64,000 nucleotides of DNA from CAYFMS01 sp964462325 (GTDB taxonomy: Bacteria > Patescibacteriota > Patescibacteriia > UBA9934). The notes beneath the pieces are model-generated. The model was not told where the DNA came from. It made no database searches and worked only from the letters and a program-made list of their open reading frames with translations. Made by a program: the position numbers and the translations under genes. Location of the stretch: positions 1 to 64,000 of the forward strand of contig CAYWYQ010000001.1 in the NCBI GenBank assembly GCA_964462325.1. Direction: 5' to 3'. Shown piece by piece: positions 23,601 to 32,372 of this stretch (its first letter is position 1; every line of letters starts with the position of its first letter).

Positions 23601-26600
23601 ATGAACGACCAAAATAAAACAGCACAAAAAGCTGTACAAACTTCTGATGGTATTGGTGATGCTGTCTGGGAGTATATGATTTCTGTAAAAAAAATTCGTA
23701 AGGCTGATGGTAAAGAGGTGGATTTTGATCGTGAGAAACTTCACGGAACACTTCGAAATGCTTTTATAGCCTCTGGGATGAAGGATGAGAAAGACATTCG
23801 AAGAATCACTGAACAAGTGATGTCTCGACTGCAAACAATTTACAATGGCCATACGGTGCCAAAAACGGCTGATATTCGTGAGATAATTACGATGACACTT
23901 GTTGATGCAAATAAGGCGCATGTTGCGAAGAAATTCATGACATATAAGCAGAGTGCAAAGCGCAATAAAACAGAGGGTGAAATCTATGGAAATGGAGTAA
24001 ATATTACACGCTACTTTACGAAGGAAGGTGTACATCCATATGACGAAATCACATGGGAAAAACGTACGGCATCAATTAAAAACGAAAAGGGAGAAGCGAT
24101 TTTTGAACAGCATGATATTGAAACGCCAAGTACATGGTCACAAACGGCAACAAATATTGTCGCTCAGAAATATTTCCGAGGAAAAATCGGAACGGATGAA
24201 CGAGAAACATCCATGAAACAATTAATGGACCGAGTTGCAAAGACGGTTGCAACATGGGGACGAAAAGACGGGTATTTTGCATCTGAAAATGATGCACAGA
24301 TTTTTGAGGATGAACTGACGCATATCATCATTAACCAAAAAGCGGCGTTTAATAGTCCGGTTTGGTTCAATGTAGGTGTGAGTGATCATCCACAATGTAG
24401 CGCATGTTTTATTAATTCGGTGGACGATGACATGCGATCAATTATGCATCTTGCTGTTACGGAAAGTATGTTATTTAAAGGAGGTTCAGGAACAGGATCT
24501 AATTTATCAAAATTACGTTCCTCTCATGAATTCTTGGGCGGATCAAATGGAAAATCATCTGGTCCTATTTCTTTCATGAAAGGATTCGATGCATTTGCAG
24601 GTATTGTGAAATCTGGTGGAAAAACACGTCGAGCTGCAAAAATGGTTATTCTTGACATTGACCATCCAGACATTATTGAGTTTATTGAATGTAAGGTGAA
24701 GGAAGAGAAAAAGGCATGGGCATTGATTGAAGCGGGATATGATGGCTCAATTACGGGTGAAGCATATAATTCGATTTTCTTCCAAAATGCAAATAACTCT
24801 GTTCGCGTAACGGATAATTTCATGCAGGCGGTTGAACAGGATAAAGATTGGAATACGGTTGCAAGAACCACGGGAGAAAATATCGATACCCATAAGGCAA
24901 AGACATTGTTCCGGATGATGGCACAATCTGCTTGGGAATGTGGAGACCCTGGAATTCAATACGATACGACCATTAATACATGGCATACATCAAAAAATTC
25001 AGGGCGAATCAATGCATCAAATCCTTGTAGTGAATATATGTTCCTCGATGATTCCGCTTGTAATCTCGCTTCGCTGAACTTAATGAAGTACAGAAAGGAA
25101 GTGAATGGTGTGATGGAGTTTGATGTCGAATCTTTCAAGGCAGCAGCAACAATCATTATTACAGCGATGGAAATTTTGGTTGGAAACTCAAGTTACCCAA
25201 CACCGGCGATTGAACAGAATAGTCATGACTACAGGCCTCTTGGAATCGGATTTGCAAATCTTGGAGCGCTTCTGATGAGTCGAGGTGTTGCCTATGATTC
25301 TGATGAGGGAAGAAATATGGCTGGATCAATCATGGCATTATTATCTGGTCAGACCTATTATCAATCATCCCGTATTGCAGAAAAGGTTGGGCCTTTTGCA
25401 GGATATAAGCGTAATGAAGAACCGATGCTTGAAGTGATTGGGATGCATCGAGATGCATCGTATGAAATTCCAGCAGAAGGAGTGCCAGCTGATCTGCTTT
25501 ATGAAGCACGGAAGAGTTGGGATATGGCACTTGATTCTGGGAAGAAGTTTGGTTACAGGAATTCTCAGATCTCTGTTCTTGCTCCTACAGGAACAATCGC
25601 ATTCCTCATGGACTGTGACACAACGGGTGTAGAACCAGATATCGCGCTCGTGAAGTACAAGTGGCTTGTCAGTGGAGGATTAATGAAGATCGTAAATGGG
25701 ACTGTCCCAGAGGCGCTTACGAGACTTGGATACTCAAAGGAGCAGTCAGAGGCCATTATTGAGCATATTGATACGCAAGATACAATCGAAGGTGCACCTC
25801 ATATAAAAGAGGAACATCTTCCGGTATTTGACTGTGCATTCAAGGCAAAAAATGGTGTACGAAGTATTCAGTATATGGGGCATCTGCGAATGATGGCGGC
25901 GGTACAACCATTCATTTCTGGAGCGATTAGTAAAACCGTAAACCTTCCGCATGAAGCAACGGTTGAGGATATTGAGGATGTGTATATGGCAGGATGGAAG
26001 ATGGGATTAAAAGCCATTGCGGTGTATCGAGATGGATCGAAGCGCGTGCAGGCATTAACAACCTCGACAGAAAAGGATTCAAAGAAAGCACATAATTCTG
26101 AAGAAGAGGTTGAATCAGATATTCAGGAAGCGCAGCAGGAAATTACGACGGCGAAAGTAACGGCGCAGACAACGGCACCTCGTCGAAGGCGTTTGCCAGA
26201 TGAACGACGTAGCCTAACGCATCGGTTCAATGTTGGTAGCCATAAAGGATATATTACGGTGGGACTTTATAATGACGGGGCTCCGGGTGAGATTTTCATC
26301 ACCATGAGTAAAGAAGGTTCTGTTATTAGCGGTCTTATGGATGCATTTGCGACGAGTGTTTCTATGGCACTTCAATATGGAGTTCCATTACCTGTTCTTG
26401 TGAATAAGTTCTCACATATGCGTTTTGAACCTTCTGGATTCACGAATAATGAACATATTCGCATGGCGAAGTCTCTGGTTGACTACATTTTCCGGTGGCT
26501 AGGAATGAAATTCCTTTCTGCAAAGGATCAGAATAAAATTGGATTAAACCTTGATACAGATGTACAAGAGGTAGCACAGGAAACGGTGGCCATCGTAGAA

Positions 26601-26801
26601 ACACAGAAGCCATTATTTGAAGATGCCGTAGAAGGTGCACAAGAAATAAAACAAAAGGTTGCCGAGGGGACAAATGTACTTACGATGACATTTGATAATA
26701 CATCTGATGCTCCCGTTTGTGATACTTGTGGATCAATTATGGTAAGGAATGCGGCATGCTACAAGTGTCTGAATTGTGGAAATACTTCCGGATGCAGCTA
26801 G
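23601..26801 (+). CDS. nrdJ: Adenosylcobalamin-dependent ribonucleotide reductase (class II)
   Basis: 1066 residues. Reduces ribonucleotides to deoxyribonucleotides without oxygen, using an AdoCbl-generated thiyl radical. An ATP-cone regulates activity at residues about 25-115 (KKIRKADGKEVDFDREKL...). The catalytic barrel shows FNSPVWFNVG, CSACFINSVDD, GGSGTGSNLSKLRSS, SGGKTRRAAKMVILD, NPCSEYMFLDDSACNLASLNL (active-site N-C-E) and APTGTIAFLMDCDTTGVEPD. A linker is followed by a DUF-type domain and a C-terminal zinc ribbon (CDTCGS...CYKCLNCGNTSGCS), whose cysteines regenerate the active-site disulfide. ATG at 23601 is preferred over TTG at 23589. NrdR and DnaA sites lie upstream; cobalamin adenosyltransferase lies 0.8 kb downstream. 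Confidence 0.96.
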   Translation: MNDQNKTAQKAVQTSDGIGDAVWEYMISVKKIRKADGKEVDFDREKLHGTLRNAFIASGMKDEKDIRRITEQVMSRLQTIYNGHTVPKTADIREIITMTLVDANKAHVAKKFMTYKQSAKRNKTEGEIYGNGVNITRYFTKEGVHPYDEITWEKRTASIKNEKGEAIFEQHDIETPSTWSQTATNIVAQKYFRGKIGTDERETSMKQLMDRVAKTVATWGRKDGYFASENDAQIFEDELTHIIINQKAAFNSPVWFNVGVSDHPQCSACFINSVDDDMRSIMHLAVTESMLFKGGSGTGSNLSKLRSSHEFLGGSNGKSSGPISFMKGFDAFAGIVKSGGKTRRAAKMVILDIDHPDIIEFIECKVKEEKKAWALIEAGYDGSITGEAYNSIFFQNANNSVRVTDNFMQAVEQDKDWNTVARTTGENIDTHKAKTLFRMMAQSAWECGDPGIQYDTTINTWHTSKNSGRINASNPCSEYMFLDDSACNLASLNLMKYRKEVNGVMEFDVESFKAAATIIITAMEILVGNSSYPTPAIEQNSHDYRPLGIGFANLGALLMSRGVAYDSDEGRNMAGSIMALLSGQTYYQSSRIAEKVGPFAGYKRNEEPMLEVIGMHRDASYEIPAEGVPADLLYEARKSWDMALDSGKKFGYRNSQISVLAPTGTIAFLMDCDTTGVEPDIALVKYKWLVSGGLMKIVNGTVPEALTRLGYSKEQSEAIIEHIDTQDTIEGAPHIKEEHLPVFDCAFKAKNGVRSIQYMGHLRMMAAVQPFISGAISKTVNLPHEATVEDIEDVYMAGWKMGLKAIAVYRDGSKRVQALTTSTEKDSKKAHNSEEEVESDIQEAQQEITTAKVTAQTTAPRRRRLPDERRSLTHRFNVGSHKGYITVGLYNDGAPGEIFITMSKEGSVISGLMDAFATSVSMALQYGVPLPVLVNKFSHMRFEPSGFTNNEHIRMAKSLVDYIFRWLGMKFLSAKDQNKIGLNLDTDVQEVAQETVAIVETQKPLFEDAVEGAQEIKQKVAEGTNVLTMTFDNTSDAPVCDTCGSIMVRNAACYKCLNCGNTSGCS

Positions 26802-26839
26802 GGTGGGGTATAATTAGTACATTATAAATAATAATTCTT

Positions 26840-27187
26840 ATGAAAACAGTTCAAAATCAAGGAGTACAGGTCTGGGATATTGTTGTATTATTCCCGCTCC
26901 TATCAGTCGTTATTGTATTATTCGTCATGACATTAGTTGGATTTCAACTTGGTCAGGGAAATGAAATGACGCCATTCTTCCTATCTGTAATTTCTGTCGG
27001 GGGATTTGTCGCCTATGTAGGATCAATTGCATCAATGCTAGCCGGGTATATTTACGGAATTCACAGATTGTATACCCGAACAAAATTGGATGAGAAATCA
27101 AAGTTGTTTTGGCTGTGGATGGTGTTGTTGTTTAGTCCTATATCGGTACCGATACTACACTTCAAACACTTAAGAGCTACCGCTTGA
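26840..27187 (+). CDS. Three-helix membrane protein, unknown
   Basis: 115 residues with hydrophobic segments at about 12-37, 44-70 and 90-107, and a polar loop (YTRTKLDEKSK). No family recognised. TATAAT at 26809-26814 may be its promoter. The last codons and the TGA stop lie within the left border (CTACCGCTTGA) of a family-A element, so the repeat supplies the present C-terminus. Confidence 0.5.
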   Translation: MKTVQNQGVQVWDIVVLFPLLSVVIVLFVMTLVGFQLGQGNEMTPFFLSVISVGGFVAYVGSIASMLAGYIYGIHRLYTRTKLDEKSKLFWLWMVLLFSPISVPILHFKHLRATA

Positions 27188-27311
27188 AAATGGACGAACT
27201 TTGTCCTCAGTTCTTTGGTCCTCGCTCCATGTACGTATTAGTACACTCCGCTACGGTCCCCGAACTTCGTACAAATTTCATTCCATTTTCTGCGCGGATA
27301 AGGTTCAAGGA
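27176..27311. repeat. Family-A element overlapping a gene 3' end
   Basis: Left border CTACCGCTTGAAAATGGACG, centre TGTACGTATTAGTACA, right border TTCCATTTTCTGCGCGG. The TGA inside the left border is the stop codon of the upstream gene. A second partial left border occurs at about 27337-27358. Confidence 0.7.
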
Positions 27312-27373
27312 AATAGCATCCAGTTTTCTGCGCGGGGCTACCGCTTGAAAATGGACGATCTTGAAAGGCCTAT

Positions 27374-27540
27374 GCCTCCTTCCCGAGGTTCAACCTCGTA
27401 CGATGAGGAATCACCGATTAATTGTATTTACTGGTGATTTGTAAATAAACACATATTCGAGGTTCAACCTCGAGGTTCAACCTCCGATTTAGCTGTGGAT
27501 AAGCAGGTCCGACCTTGAGGTCGGACCTTGGAGCAATAAT
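27374..27540. repeat. Family-B repeat cassette with DnaA box
   Basis: CGAGGTTCAACCTCG palindromes flank a hairpin AATCACC...GGTGATT (about 27410-27440) and an ATAAACACA tract; then TGTGGATAA (inverse DnaA box, 27494-27502) and AGGTCCGACCTTGAGGTCGGACCT. The order matches 41090-41235. No gene seen. Confidence 0.6.
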
Positions 27541-27586
27541 GTATAAATTCGATTTCGAGAGGGGTCGGATTTTAACATGAAAAATT

Positions 27587-28177
27587 ATGAACAAACATAT
27601 TCCAATTCCAAAAATGGATCAGAGAATCAAGGAGCATGAGGGTTATGGACTTGTGCAAGTAATTCATGGACACGGAAAAGGAAAAACAACATCTGCACTT
27701 GGACTCGCAATACGTTGTACTGGCTCTGGACATAAGGTAAAAATAATCTATTTTGATAAAGGAGGTTCGGATCATTATTTTGAACGGATCATATTAGATC
27801 GCATTCCTGAGATCGATTACTCAGTAACAGGGCGAGACCGTATCGATCCAAAAACAAATCAATTTGATTTCTCTATACAGGAAATTGATAAAAATGAAGC
27901 AGAACGTGGAATGAGGATCGCGAAAGAAGCGTGTAAGTCAAAAGAGTACGATCTTGTTATTTTAGATGAAATTAATTCAACGGTTGATTTAGATATGGTA
28001 TCGGTTCAGACCGTACTTGACCTTATTCGCAAAAAGTATAAGAAAACGGAGTTGGTTCTTACAGGAAGAAATCCACATAAACTCTTGCTTGACGAGGCGC
28101 ATTTGATTTCTAATGTAAGTCTAGAGCGTCACTATTTTTATTCCGGTGTTCAAGCACGCAAAGGTCTAGATTATTAA
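27587..28177 (+). CDS. cobA: Cob(I)alamin adenosyltransferase (CobA/BtuR type)
   Basis: 196 residues. Transfers the 5'-deoxyadenosyl group of ATP to cob(I)alamin to make coenzyme B12. VIHGHGKGKTTSALGLAIRCTGSGHKV is the modified P loop of the CobA family, LVILDEINSTVDL the Walker-B-like strand, ELVLTGRNPHKLLLDEAHLIS the conserved TGR block, and FYSGVQARKGLDY the C-terminal GxxARxGIxx motif. No corrin biosynthesis genes are in the window, so it probably serves scavenged cobalamin for NrdJ. A TAACAT box 8 bp before the ATG suggests a leaderless transcript. Confidence 0.9.
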   Translation: MNKHIPIPKMDQRIKEHEGYGLVQVIHGHGKGKTTSALGLAIRCTGSGHKVKIIYFDKGGSDHYFERIILDRIPEIDYSVTGRDRIDPKTNQFDFSIQEIDKNEAERGMRIAKEACKSKEYDLVILDEINSTVDLDMVSVQTVLDLIRKKYKKTELVLTGRNPHKLLLDEAHLISNVSLERHYFYSGVQARKGLDY

Positions 28178-28189
28178 ATTATAAACTGC

Positions 28190-28218
28190 TTTACAATTAA
28201 GAGAGTCTTCACTATAAT
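28190..28218 (+). promoter_or_regulatory. Promoter of the 28229 gene
   Basis: TTTACA (28190-28195), 17 bp, TATAAT (28213-28218). The ATG follows 10 nt after the -10 box. Confidence 0.75.
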
Positions 28219-28228
28219 TTGCTCGAAT

Positions 28229-28660
28229 ATGAATATTGAAAAAGCCATTCAGCAACTTGAGAACGGTCAGCCGATCGTTGTAGGTGATAAAACAATTGAG
28301 CCAGCCTCTCATGAAAAGATTCACCTAGAGACAGGTGATATGCTCTATCTGTTTCAAGATAGTCACGACATGTGGCTAAGTGTTGATCCAGAATCTGAAG
28401 AGGTCATCCTCTTTCAAACTCTTGATGAGGAACTTGATTCGTCGGAAGAAATACAAGTATTCGGCGGTCATGACTATGAACTCTCCATGCATCACGAAGG
28501 AAATATCATGGATGATGACGAGGAATTAGAAGAAATTGCAATTTATGATTTTGAATCAAGCGATAAAGAAAGGATTAGAATATTGCAATACTCAGTATCA
28601 GGAGAGGTTGTACCAATGATTGGAAGGTTGGTGCCACCAGATGCATTACAGGAAGTATAA
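28229..28660 (+). CDS. Acidic hypothetical protein
   Basis: 143 residues, strongly acidic, no membrane segment or signal. A pattern of short strands (KTIEPASHEKIHLETGDMLYLFQDSHDMWLSVDPESEEVILFQTL) is faintly like DUF4178 domains, which have a similar WLS(V/L)...E motif, but the match is too weak to name. It has its own consensus promoter and terminator, so it is a single-gene unit. Confidence 0.55.
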   Translation: MNIEKAIQQLENGQPIVVGDKTIEPASHEKIHLETGDMLYLFQDSHDMWLSVDPESEEVILFQTLDEELDSSEEIQVFGGHDYELSMHHEGNIMDDDEELEEIAIYDFESSDKERIRILQYSVSGEVVPMIGRLVPPDALQEV

Positions 28661-28686
28661 AACAGCCACAGGGCTGTTTTTTGTTT
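28657..28686 (+). terminator. Intrinsic terminator of the 28229 gene
   Basis: AAAACAGCC (28659-28667) pairs with GGCTGTTTT after an ACAG loop, followed by TTG. It starts at the stop codon. Confidence 0.85.
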
Positions 28687-28700
28687 AGGAATCAGTAGGG

Positions 28701-28706
28701 TAAAAT
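28701..28706 (+). promoter_or_regulatory. -10 box of the PBP gene (leaderless layout)
   Basis: TAAAAT ends 6 nt before the ATG at 28713. No ribosome-binding site is present between them. Confidence 0.6.
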
Positions 28707-28712
28707 AGAGGT

Positions 28713-30593
28713 ATGCGCAATCGCTTCGCGCAAAGACAAGGCCAGAAACGTGATTGGCGCATGAATATGCTGCGCCTTTCATTTATTGTATTTGGGGTTA
28801 TTCTCATTTTCCGCCTTTTCACCATTCAAGTGATTGATGCCGGTTTTTATCATGCATTAGCATCTGGACAGCATTCATTCTATACAGAGCTCTTTGCAAA
28901 AAGGGGAAGTGTCTATGTTCGAGACTGGGTGGATAAGGAAGAATATATCGCAGCGACAAATACGAAAACAGCCTTTATTTTTGCCGAACCATCAAAAATT
29001 CAAAATGCTGAATTCGTTGCAAGACAATTGAGCGTGATTTTTGAATATGAAATGCCAGCAAATTCAGAGAAGCAGGATTCTATTCAAGAAATCTTTTCTG
29101 GATTAGAAATCGTAGAAGAAAATGAAGAATTAGAAGAGGGAACGGAAGAAAGTAATGCAGTAGAGGAAAATCCCTATGAAGAATACGAAATATTGCTTGA
29201 AAGGCTTTCGAAGGAGAATGATCCATATGAGCCAATAAAACGTGGTGTAGATGAGAACACGCTTGATCGAGTCCTTGCATTAGAGATAGAGGGTATCAAT
29301 TACGTACTTGAAGAATCAAGGATATATCCAGAAGAAAATATTGGGGGACATATTTTTGGATTTTTGGGTCAGGGAGATGCTGGGGCGAGAATTGGACAAT
29401 ATGGAATAGAAGGTCATTTTAATACATTTCTTTCTGGGGTGAACGGGTATTTGGATTCAGTGCTTGATCCATCTGGACGGTGGATTGGAGTCGGTAATCG
29501 TTCCTTTGATCCCGCGGTTGATGGTGGTGATATTGTCCTTACAATTGATAGAACAATTCAATATAAGGCATGCGAGGCATTGTCGGAAGGAGTTGAGCGT
29601 TATCAGGCAGATTCTGGAACGATTATTATCCTGGAACCAAAAACAGGAAGGGTTATTTCTATGTGTAATGCACCAGATTTTAATCCAAATACCTATAATA
29701 TGGTCGAGGATATATCTGTGTACAATAATGATGCCGTTTTACATGCATATGAGCCTGGATCAATTTTCAAACCGTTAATTATGGCAGGGGCAATTGATGC
29801 AGGAGCACTCTCTCCGACGACATTGTATGAGGATACGGGTGTAGAAGAGATAGACACCTTTAAGATTCAAAATTCGGACAAGGAAGCTCATGGCTGGCAA
29901 ACAATGACAGATGTGCTTGCGAAATCACTCAATACCGGAATGATTTTTGCGATGCGTTCTATGGGGATGCCAAGTATGAGGGAATACATTGAGGCATTTG
30001 GATTTGGAAAGGTAACGGGCATTGAATTGCCTTCGGAGGTTGAGGGAGATATTTCTTCGCTCGATATAGAATCTGACATTTTCTATGCAACGGCAAGTTA
30101 TGGTCAGGGGATTACGGCAACGCCCATTCAGCTTGCGGCTGCCTATGCAGCTCTAGCCAATGAAGGAAAATTATATACTCCTTATATTGTAGAAGAAATG
30201 AGGCATCAAAGTGGTTATGTTGAAAAAACGGTACCAGAAAAGGTACGGCAGGTTATTGATCCGAAAACAGCAACAACGGTTGGTGCTATGATGGTGCAAG
30301 TGATCGAAGAAGGACACGGCGACCTTGCCGCTGTTCCTGGTTATTATCTTGCCGGGAAGACGGGTACGGCGCAGGTGGTGGCAGAAGGTACTGGTCGTTA
30401 TGATGCAAGTCACACGAAGGCATCATTCGCGGGATTTGGGCCTGTGGAAAATCCTCAATTTGCTATGATCGTTATGCTTGACCATCCAAAAACCTCGCCA
30501 TGGGCATCTGGTACAGCAGCTCCAATTTGGGGGGAGGTGGCAGATTTTATTCTCCAATATTTTGAAATAGCTCCAACAAGAATAATTGAATGA
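28713..30593 (+). CDS. Penicillin-binding protein 2/3 family transpeptidase
   Basis: 626 residues, a class B PBP that cross-links peptidoglycan during division or elongation. A short basic N-terminus and one membrane helix (about 20-43) are followed by the dimerisation domain and the transpeptidase domain with EPGSIFKP (active-site Ser and Lys, about residue 346), KSLNTG (SxN, about 405) and AGKTGTAQ (KTG, about 548). An acidic insert of about 25 residues (EENEELEEGTEESNAVEEN, about 130-155) interrupts the N-terminal domain. The stop is 1 nt before the murF start, so cross-linking and precursor synthesis are coupled. FtsI-like is most probable. Confidence 0.88.
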   Translation: MRNRFAQRQGQKRDWRMNMLRLSFIVFGVILIFRLFTIQVIDAGFYHALASGQHSFYTELFAKRGSVYVRDWVDKEEYIAATNTKTAFIFAEPSKIQNAEFVARQLSVIFEYEMPANSEKQDSIQEIFSGLEIVEENEELEEGTEESNAVEENPYEEYEILLERLSKENDPYEPIKRGVDENTLDRVLALEIEGINYVLEESRIYPEENIGGHIFGFLGQGDAGARIGQYGIEGHFNTFLSGVNGYLDSVLDPSGRWIGVGNRSFDPAVDGGDIVLTIDRTIQYKACEALSEGVERYQADSGTIIILEPKTGRVISMCNAPDFNPNTYNMVEDISVYNNDAVLHAYEPGSIFKPLIMAGAIDAGALSPTTLYEDTGVEEIDTFKIQNSDKEAHGWQTMTDVLAKSLNTGMIFAMRSMGMPSMREYIEAFGFGKVTGIELPSEVEGDISSLDIESDIFYATASYGQGITATPIQLAAAYAALANEGKLYTPYIVEEMRHQSGYVEKTVPEKVRQVIDPKTATTVGAMMVQVIEEGHGDLAAVPGYYLAGKTGTAQVVAEGTGRYDASHTKASFAGFGPVENPQFAMIVMLDHPKTSPWASGTAAPIWGEVADFILQYFEIAPTRIIE

Positions 30594-30594
30594 T

Positions 30595-31920
30595 ATGAAA
30601 AAAATAATTGCAAATATCCTTTACAGAAGAGCAAAATCTTATGTAAATACTTGTGAACCAATCATTATTGCTGTGACAGGGTCCCATGGAAAAACAACAA
30701 CAAAAAATGCCATTGGTTCTATTATAAAAGAGGCATATCCGGATCATTTAGTACGCATTCCAGAAAAAAGTTTTAACAATGAATTTGGTACTCCCCTTAC
30801 GGTTCTTGGAGAGAAAAGTCCTGGGAGGTCCATTGTAGGCTGGTTTGCATTGATTATTCGATCATTTTTCTATCGTAAGCGTAGCTGCCCAGAAATATTG
30901 GTGCTTGAATACGGTGCAGATCGTCCAGGAGAAATTGAGCATTGGTGTAAAATGGCGGCTCCGGATATTGGTGTAATTACGGGTATTTCAGAAGTTCATG
31001 CATCAAATTACCCGAATCTTGACGAGCTTATAAAAGAAAAATCTCAATTAGCAGTATACACAAAACAAGTTCTCTGTCTTAACGCTGATGATGATGCAGT
31101 CATGTCTATGCAGGAGAAGATTCAACAGGGAGTAGATGTCTATTCCTATGGGTATGAGGGAGCAACATGTACTATTAAAAAAATATCTGTTCAACCAAAT
31201 AGCGAGGAAATGTTTGAACCAGGAGAGATGTTTGTTGTGACACTGGCTGATGCTACTCTTCAAAAAGAGAACGTTGAAATACGACTGAATAATTTATTTG
31301 GTTATGCACCTATTATGTCGGCAGCAGCAGCTCTGACGGCGCACGAGGGTTTACGTTCTGTAAAAAATTCTCGAACATTAACGAGTAGAGAGGCACTTGA
31401 AGCACTCACTGTTTCTTATACTCCAACACCGGGACGTCTTCGACCTATTGCAGGAATTAAGGGGTCACTTCTCATTGATGATTCCTATAATGCGGCACCA
31501 GCTGCGACGATGAATGGTTTAGATATATTGGATACATTTCCTCTTGCTGAGGAACAGGATAGGCGTATTGCGGTACTTGGAAGAATGGCGGAGCTTGGAG
31601 AACATTCAGATCAAAGGCATTTTGATATTGGTAAACGTGTTGCAGAGGTGGCAGACACCTTTATTGCCGTTGGGGAAGAAATGAAGGTAGCAACAGGTGC
31701 GGCAAGACAGTTTGGAATGAATGATGATGCGATAGAGTGGTTTTCTACGAGCGAGGAAGCAGGAAGGTACCTCGATAGATATGTAAAACAAGGTGACATC
31801 GTTTATATAAAGGGTTCTCAATCTGCTCGCATGGAGAAAGTTGTGAAAGATCTTATGGCTGAACCATTACGATCAAAGGAATTGCTAGTGAGACAAGAAA
31901 AAAAGTGGCTGTGTTCTTAA
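30595..31920 (+). CDS. murF: UDP-N-acetylmuramoyl-tripeptide--D-alanyl-D-alanine ligase (MurF-like)
   Basis: 441 residues. Adds D-Ala-D-Ala to the peptidoglycan precursor. VTGSHGKTTTKNAIGSI is the Mur-ligase ATP site, EYGADRPGEIEHW resembles the MurF xExGxxxxGEI motif, GVITGISEVHASNY the conserved His block, and TPGRLRPI...SLLIDDSYNAAPAATMNGLDIL the MurF-specific central part. The usual N-terminal UDP-binding domain of about 90 residues is missing: the ATP site begins at residue 22, where most MurF have it near residue 105. ATG at 30595 is 1 nt after the PBP stop. Confidence 0.82.
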   Translation: MKKIIANILYRRAKSYVNTCEPIIIAVTGSHGKTTTKNAIGSIIKEAYPDHLVRIPEKSFNNEFGTPLTVLGEKSPGRSIVGWFALIIRSFFYRKRSCPEILVLEYGADRPGEIEHWCKMAAPDIGVITGISEVHASNYPNLDELIKEKSQLAVYTKQVLCLNADDDAVMSMQEKIQQGVDVYSYGYEGATCTIKKISVQPNSEEMFEPGEMFVVTLADATLQKENVEIRLNNLFGYAPIMSAAAALTAHEGLRSVKNSRTLTSREALEALTVSYTPTPGRLRPIAGIKGSLLIDDSYNAAPAATMNGLDILDTFPLAEEQDRRIAVLGRMAELGEHSDQRHFDIGKRVAEVADTFIAVGEEMKVATGAARQFGMNDDAIEWFSTSEEAGRYLDRYVKQGDIVYIKGSQSARMEKVVKDLMAEPLRSKELLVRQEKKWLCS

Positions 31921-31953
31921 TGGGTTCACTTCTAGGTTTTGGGAGTGATTATG

Positions 31954-31982
31954 TTTACAAAAATGGTAAAAAGTAGTATAGT
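31954..31982 (+). promoter_or_regulatory. Promoter of the riboflavin kinase gene
   Basis: TTTACA (31954-31959), 17 bp, TATAGT (31977-31982). It lies within the longer open frame and moves the start to the ATG at 31993, 10 nt downstream. Confidence 0.75.
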
Positions 31983-31992
31983 TTGCACGAAT

Positions 31993-32355
31993 ATGCACCA
32001 GGTAACATATACTGGAATTGTCGAAAAAGGCGAAGGAATAGCCGGACCCGAGTATTCGATACCAACCGCAAATCTACATCTCGATTCTGTACACATAGAT
32101 CCGGGAGTCTATGTAGGTATGACGGAATATGAGGGCAAACAATATCCGAGTGCTGTTTGTTATGGCGCGAATGATTCAGAGAAATTCGAGGTACATTTAC
32201 TAGATGTAACTTTTGATTTGCTTGGGAAGGAATTAACTGTTCATATACTTGATAAAGTAAGTGAAATTATTCCTTGGGAGTCAAAAGAGCGCATGAGACA
32301 CAAAATATTGGATGATGTTCATTGTGTGCGAGAATATTTCAATAAGAAAAAATAG
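31993..32355 (+). CDS. Stand-alone riboflavin kinase domain
   Basis: 120 residues corresponding to the C-terminal (flavokinase) domain of bifunctional RibF, which phosphorylates riboflavin to FMN. VTYTGIVEKGEGIAGPEYSIPTANL holds the GxVxxGxxxGxxxGxPTAN loop, DPGVYVGMTEYEGKQYPSAVCYG the next strands, and FEVHLLDVTFDLLGKELTV the (V)EVHLLDF...LYG motif with the catalytic Glu. The FAD synthetase domain is absent. In-frame codons up to 31939 are rejected because the promoter lies there. Confidence 0.82.
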   Translation: MHQVTYTGIVEKGEGIAGPEYSIPTANLHLDSVHIDPGVYVGMTEYEGKQYPSAVCYGANDSEKFEVHLLDVTFDLLGKELTVHILDKVSEIIPWESKERMRHKILDDVHCVREYFNKKK

Positions 32356-32372
32356 GCATTTGCCTATTTTTT
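32347..32372. terminator. Bidirectional terminator between convergent genes
   Basis: AAAAAATAGGCA (32347-32358), TT, TGCCTATTTTTT (32361-32372). A perfect 12-bp inverted repeat with U tracts on both strands, containing both stop codons. Confidence 0.9.
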
